Below, piece by piece: positions 22,503-24,138 of a stretch of DNA of 24,138 bases. Position 1 is the stretch's first letter; each line of letters begins with the position of its first letter. The DNA lies in contig CADBTG010000012.1 in assembly GCA_902797475.1 (NCBI GenBank), forward strand, positions 1 through 24,138, given 5' to 3'. A program made the translations under genes and the position numbers. This stretch comes from an uncultured Lachnospiraceae bacterium (GTDB lineage Bacteria > Bacillota > Clostridia > Lachnospirales > Lachnospiraceae). The notes under the pieces are model-generated. The model was not told the origin of the DNA. It saw nothing but the letters and a program-made list of their open reading frames with translations, and ran no database searches.

Positions 22503-23495
22503 TTAGTACAAGCTGCCGGAGTTAACAACCGGCTGTGCGTCGTGGTTTCCGCAAAGGACAACCAGAAGGTTCGATACCATTGCGGCCTTTCTCTCTTCGT
22601 CAAGGTTAACCATCTTCGTTTCATTCAGACGCTCAAGAGCCATTTCCACCATGCCTACGGCACCGTCTACGATCATCTTTCTTGCGTCGATGATTGCCGA
22701 AGCCTGCTGACGCTGCAGCATTGCAGCTGCAATTTCGGGAGCGTATGCAAGGTAGGTGATTCTGGCTTCAATAATATGCAGTCCGGCGATGGATACGCGT
22801 TTCTCAATCTCTTCACGGATACGTGCCGCAACCACTTCGCTGGAGCCGCGGAGACTTCCCTCGTCCGCTACGCCGTCGCCGGTCGTGTCAACGCCTTCCG
22901 CCACATCATAAGGATAAATCCGGACGATGTTACGAAGCGCGGTATCACACTGCAGGGAGAGATACTCTTTATAGTTGTGCACGTTGAACACGGCTTTTGC
23001 CGTATCGTCGATGCACCATGTTACTGCCATGCCGATCTCCACGGGCGTTCCGAGGCGGTCGTTGATCTTCTGACGGTTGTTATTAAGAGTCAGGATCTTC
23101 AGGGAGAGCTTATTGCTCGGCATAGAAATGGTCCCGGGCTGACCCGTCAGCGGGCTGATTGCGCTCTTAACGTCGCCGCTCTGGTTCAGCTCGGTCTTGG
23201 CTGCCGGGTTAACGGAAACGCAGAACGGGTTTACGGCATAGAAGCCTTCACCCTTAAGGGTTCCGTAGTATTTACCAAAGAGCGTAAGAACAAGAGCTTC
23301 CTGAGGCTTCAGGACTTTAAGGCCGAGAAGCATGATCCATCCGAGAGACAGCCATATGACTGCAAGGACGATCACGGCCGGCGCATTTTCGCTTACTCCG
23401 AACGGAATCAGACCGATTGCCACGATGTCGAGCAGAAAATACGTAACCAGAAGAAGCATTCCGTGTTTCTTGCCTGTTAAAACTTTTTCTTTCAT
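22503..23495 (-). CDS. SPFH/band 7 domain membrane protein
   Basis: A GTG at 23513 is in frame, but the ATG at 23495 has AAAGGGG at proper distance, giving 330 residues. Two hydrophobic segments (12-33 and 40-59) form a hairpin or pair of helices. After them comes a stomatin-like SPFH domain, beginning LKPQEALVLTLFGKYYGTLKGEGFY at about 62-86 and running through the PVEIGMAVTWCIDD strand to RVSIAGLHIIEARITYLAYAPEIAAAMLQRQQA, the classical end of the domain. SPFH proteins assemble as large rings or scaffolds in membranes and affect membrane fluidity and protease activity. It leads the six-gene operon and has its own promoter with a palindrome. Confidence 0.92.
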   Translation of the reverse strand: MKEKVLTGKKHGMLLLVTYFLLDIVAIGLIPFGVSENAPAVIVLAVIWLSLGWIMLLGLKVLKPQEALVLTLFGKYYGTLKGEGFYAVNPFCVSVNPAAKTELNQSGDVKSAISPLTGQPGTISMPSNKLSLKILTLNNNRQKINDRLGTPVEIGMAVTWCIDDTAKAVFNVHNYKEYLSLQCDTALRNIVRIYPYDVAEGVDTTGDGVADEGSLRGSSEVVAARIREEIEKRVSIAGLHIIEARITYLAYAPEIAAAMLQRQQASAIIDARKMIVDGAVGMVEMALERLNETKMVNLDEERKAAMVSNLLVVLCGNHDAQPVVNSGSLY

Positions 23496-23554
23496 GTAAG
23501 TTACCCCTTTCACAGTAATTGAAATTTGGTTACAAGTGCAATTTGCATTTTTCT

Positions 23555-23571
23555 GATATCAATTTGATATC
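23555..23571. promoter_or_regulatory. Operator-like perfect palindrome at the SPFH operon start
   Basis: GATATCAATTTGATATC has two perfect 8-base arms around a single T. It lies 9 bases downstream of the predicted -10, about +3 to +19, a typical repressor position. A second smaller palindrome, TGCAATTTGCA, is at 23537-23547. Confidence 0.6.
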
Positions 23572-23580
23572 GTTGAGATG

Positions 23581-23609
23581 GTTTTATCATATCTGTTGAA
23601 AAATGTCAA
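23581..23609 (-). promoter_or_regulatory. Predicted promoter of the SPFH operon
   Basis: On the minus strand, a perfect TTGACA (23604-23609), a 17-base spacer ending in TGA, and TAAAAC (23581-23586), a weak but TG-extended -10. The start would be near 23574, with a leader of about 79 bases. Confidence 0.6.
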
Positions 23610-23636
23610 GATAACTTTCGAAAGATTTAACAATTC

Positions 23637-23664
23637 AAAAAGGCCGAGGGAAAATCCCCCGGCC
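23637..23664 (-). terminator. Terminator of the metallophosphoesterase gene
   Basis: On the minus strand a stem of GGCCG and GGG blocks (23656-23664) pairs with CCC and CGGCC (23642-23650), with a small internal mismatch, a short AT loop and a T run at 23637-23641. It isolates the SPFH promoter from upstream transcription. Confidence 0.8.
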
Positions 23665-23691
23665 CTCCGGGCCTTAAATGCCTGAAAATCT

Positions 23692-24138
23692 CTATTGCCG
23701 ACGCAAAGTCACGACCAGAAGCTCCGGAAAATTGTTGATCCGAAGCGGCAGGACACTGTTTCCGAGCCCCCTGCTGATGTACATCGTCATACTGTCATCG
23801 CCTTCCCCGTACACATGCGCGCCCGCATATAATTCCGGAAAGAATTCAAGATCCGGCGAAATCAGTCCGCCTTTTTTCGGGATGATCACCTGCCCGCCGT
23901 GCACGTGTCCGACAAATGCCACGTCGGCGCCGAGCGCCCGGTACCGTTCATGATACATCGGCTCGTGGGCAAGGCAGATTGTGAAGCCGTCCTCATTTTT
24001 CAATTCCTCGGGCGGACGACGCAGGCTTTCGTCGGCAATTCCGATGATTGTAAGCCCGCCGGCGGTGACTTTTCGGTTGTCCATCATGATGACGCCGAGC
24101 TCTTCGATGCTTTTCAAAAACTTCGTGAGGCGCTCTCC
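23692..24138 (-). CDS. Metallophosphoesterase, C-terminal part (5' end beyond window)
   Basis: The minus-strand frame is open to the right edge, so at least 149 residues are the C-terminal part of a longer protein. An internal TTG at 24117 is unlikely to be a real start. Landmarks of the calcineurin-like phosphoesterase fold are LAHEP (metal-binding His) and VGHVHGGQVIIP, the GHxH motif that closes the metal site. GLTIIGIADES precedes them. The GHVHGGQ form and the tail YISRGLGNSVLPLRINNFPELLVVTL are typical of YkuE/YaeI-like membrane-associated enzymes. The N-terminal D-x-H and GD motifs must lie outside the window. Substrate unknown. A terminator follows its stop. Confidence 0.9.
   Translation of the reverse strand, partial: GERLTKFLKSIEELGVIMMDNRKVTAGGLTIIGIADESLRRPPEELKNEDGFTICLAHEPMYHERYRALGADVAFVGHVHGGQVIIPKKGGLISPDLEFFPELYAGAHVYGEGDDSMTMYISRGLGNSVLPLRINNFPELLVVTLRRQ

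Noticed and set aside
22185..23480. Plus-strand open frame of 431 codons opposite the SPFH gene
   Set aside because: It has no ribosome site or family match and covers the SPFH and RHH genes, which have clear motifs.
24115..24117. TTG start of a 141-residue protein at the right edge
   Set aside because: The frame stays open upstream to the window edge, and the N-terminal metal motifs of the family are missing. It is an internal codon of a longer gene.

Overview
The window looks like chromosomal DNA of a Gram-positive Clostridia, most likely a Lachnospiraceae-type bacterium. The evidence is strong AGGAGG-type ribosome binding sites, many signal-peptidase-II lipoproteins, sigma-A promoters with TG-extended -10 boxes, type III pantothenate kinase, and a small protein resembling the Lachnospiraceae DUF6145 family. 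I saw no rRNA, tRNA, CRISPR array, insertion sequence or prophage gene. This taxonomic call is inferred from gene content only.

Left part (1-4380): a truncated oligopeptide-type substrate-binding lipoprotein runs off the left edge on the minus strand. Diverging from it is a two-gene plus-strand unit, a DUF2927-like lipoprotein and a single-pass membrane protein of unknown function. A bidirectional terminator separates this unit from asd (aspartate-semialdehyde dehydrogenase), which has its own promoter and a near-perfect operator-like palindrome.

Middle left (4381-11165, all minus strand): a tightly packed seven-gene operon, truA - argF - DUF6145-like - coaX - dusB - two DUF3298-like lipoprotein paralogues. 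Several junctions are stop/start overlaps (TAATG or ATGA). It mixes tRNA modification (truA, dusB), CoA synthesis (coaX) and arginine synthesis (argF). Transcription probably starts at the extended -10 promoter upstream of truA.

Middle (11343-15213, plus strand): a three-gene cassette of VTC-domain protein, DUF4956 membrane protein and a membrane-anchored CotH-kinase protein with a lamin-tail domain, driven by a consensus promoter and closed by a strong terminator. Converging on it is a small membrane-protein gene whose promoter carries two 13-bp direct repeats spaced 20 bp apart, resembling a LytTR-type activator site.

Middle right (15831-19706): a nadD-yqeK fusion is translationally coupled to a lipoprotein with an FKBP/trigger-factor-like domain. 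A MATE efflux gene diverges from it through back-to-back promoters.

Right part (19722-24138, all minus strand): a six-gene operon of SPFH/band 7 protein, ribbon-helix-helix regulator, PLDc_N-like protein, DUF1648 protein, ABC ATPase and ABC-2 permease. It is preceded by a consensus -35 promoter with a perfect palindrome at the start of the transcript. I judge this the best candidate for an uncharacterised system, plausibly a membrane-stress or antimicrobial-defence module. A metallophosphoesterase gene, cut by the right edge, lies upstream with its own terminator.
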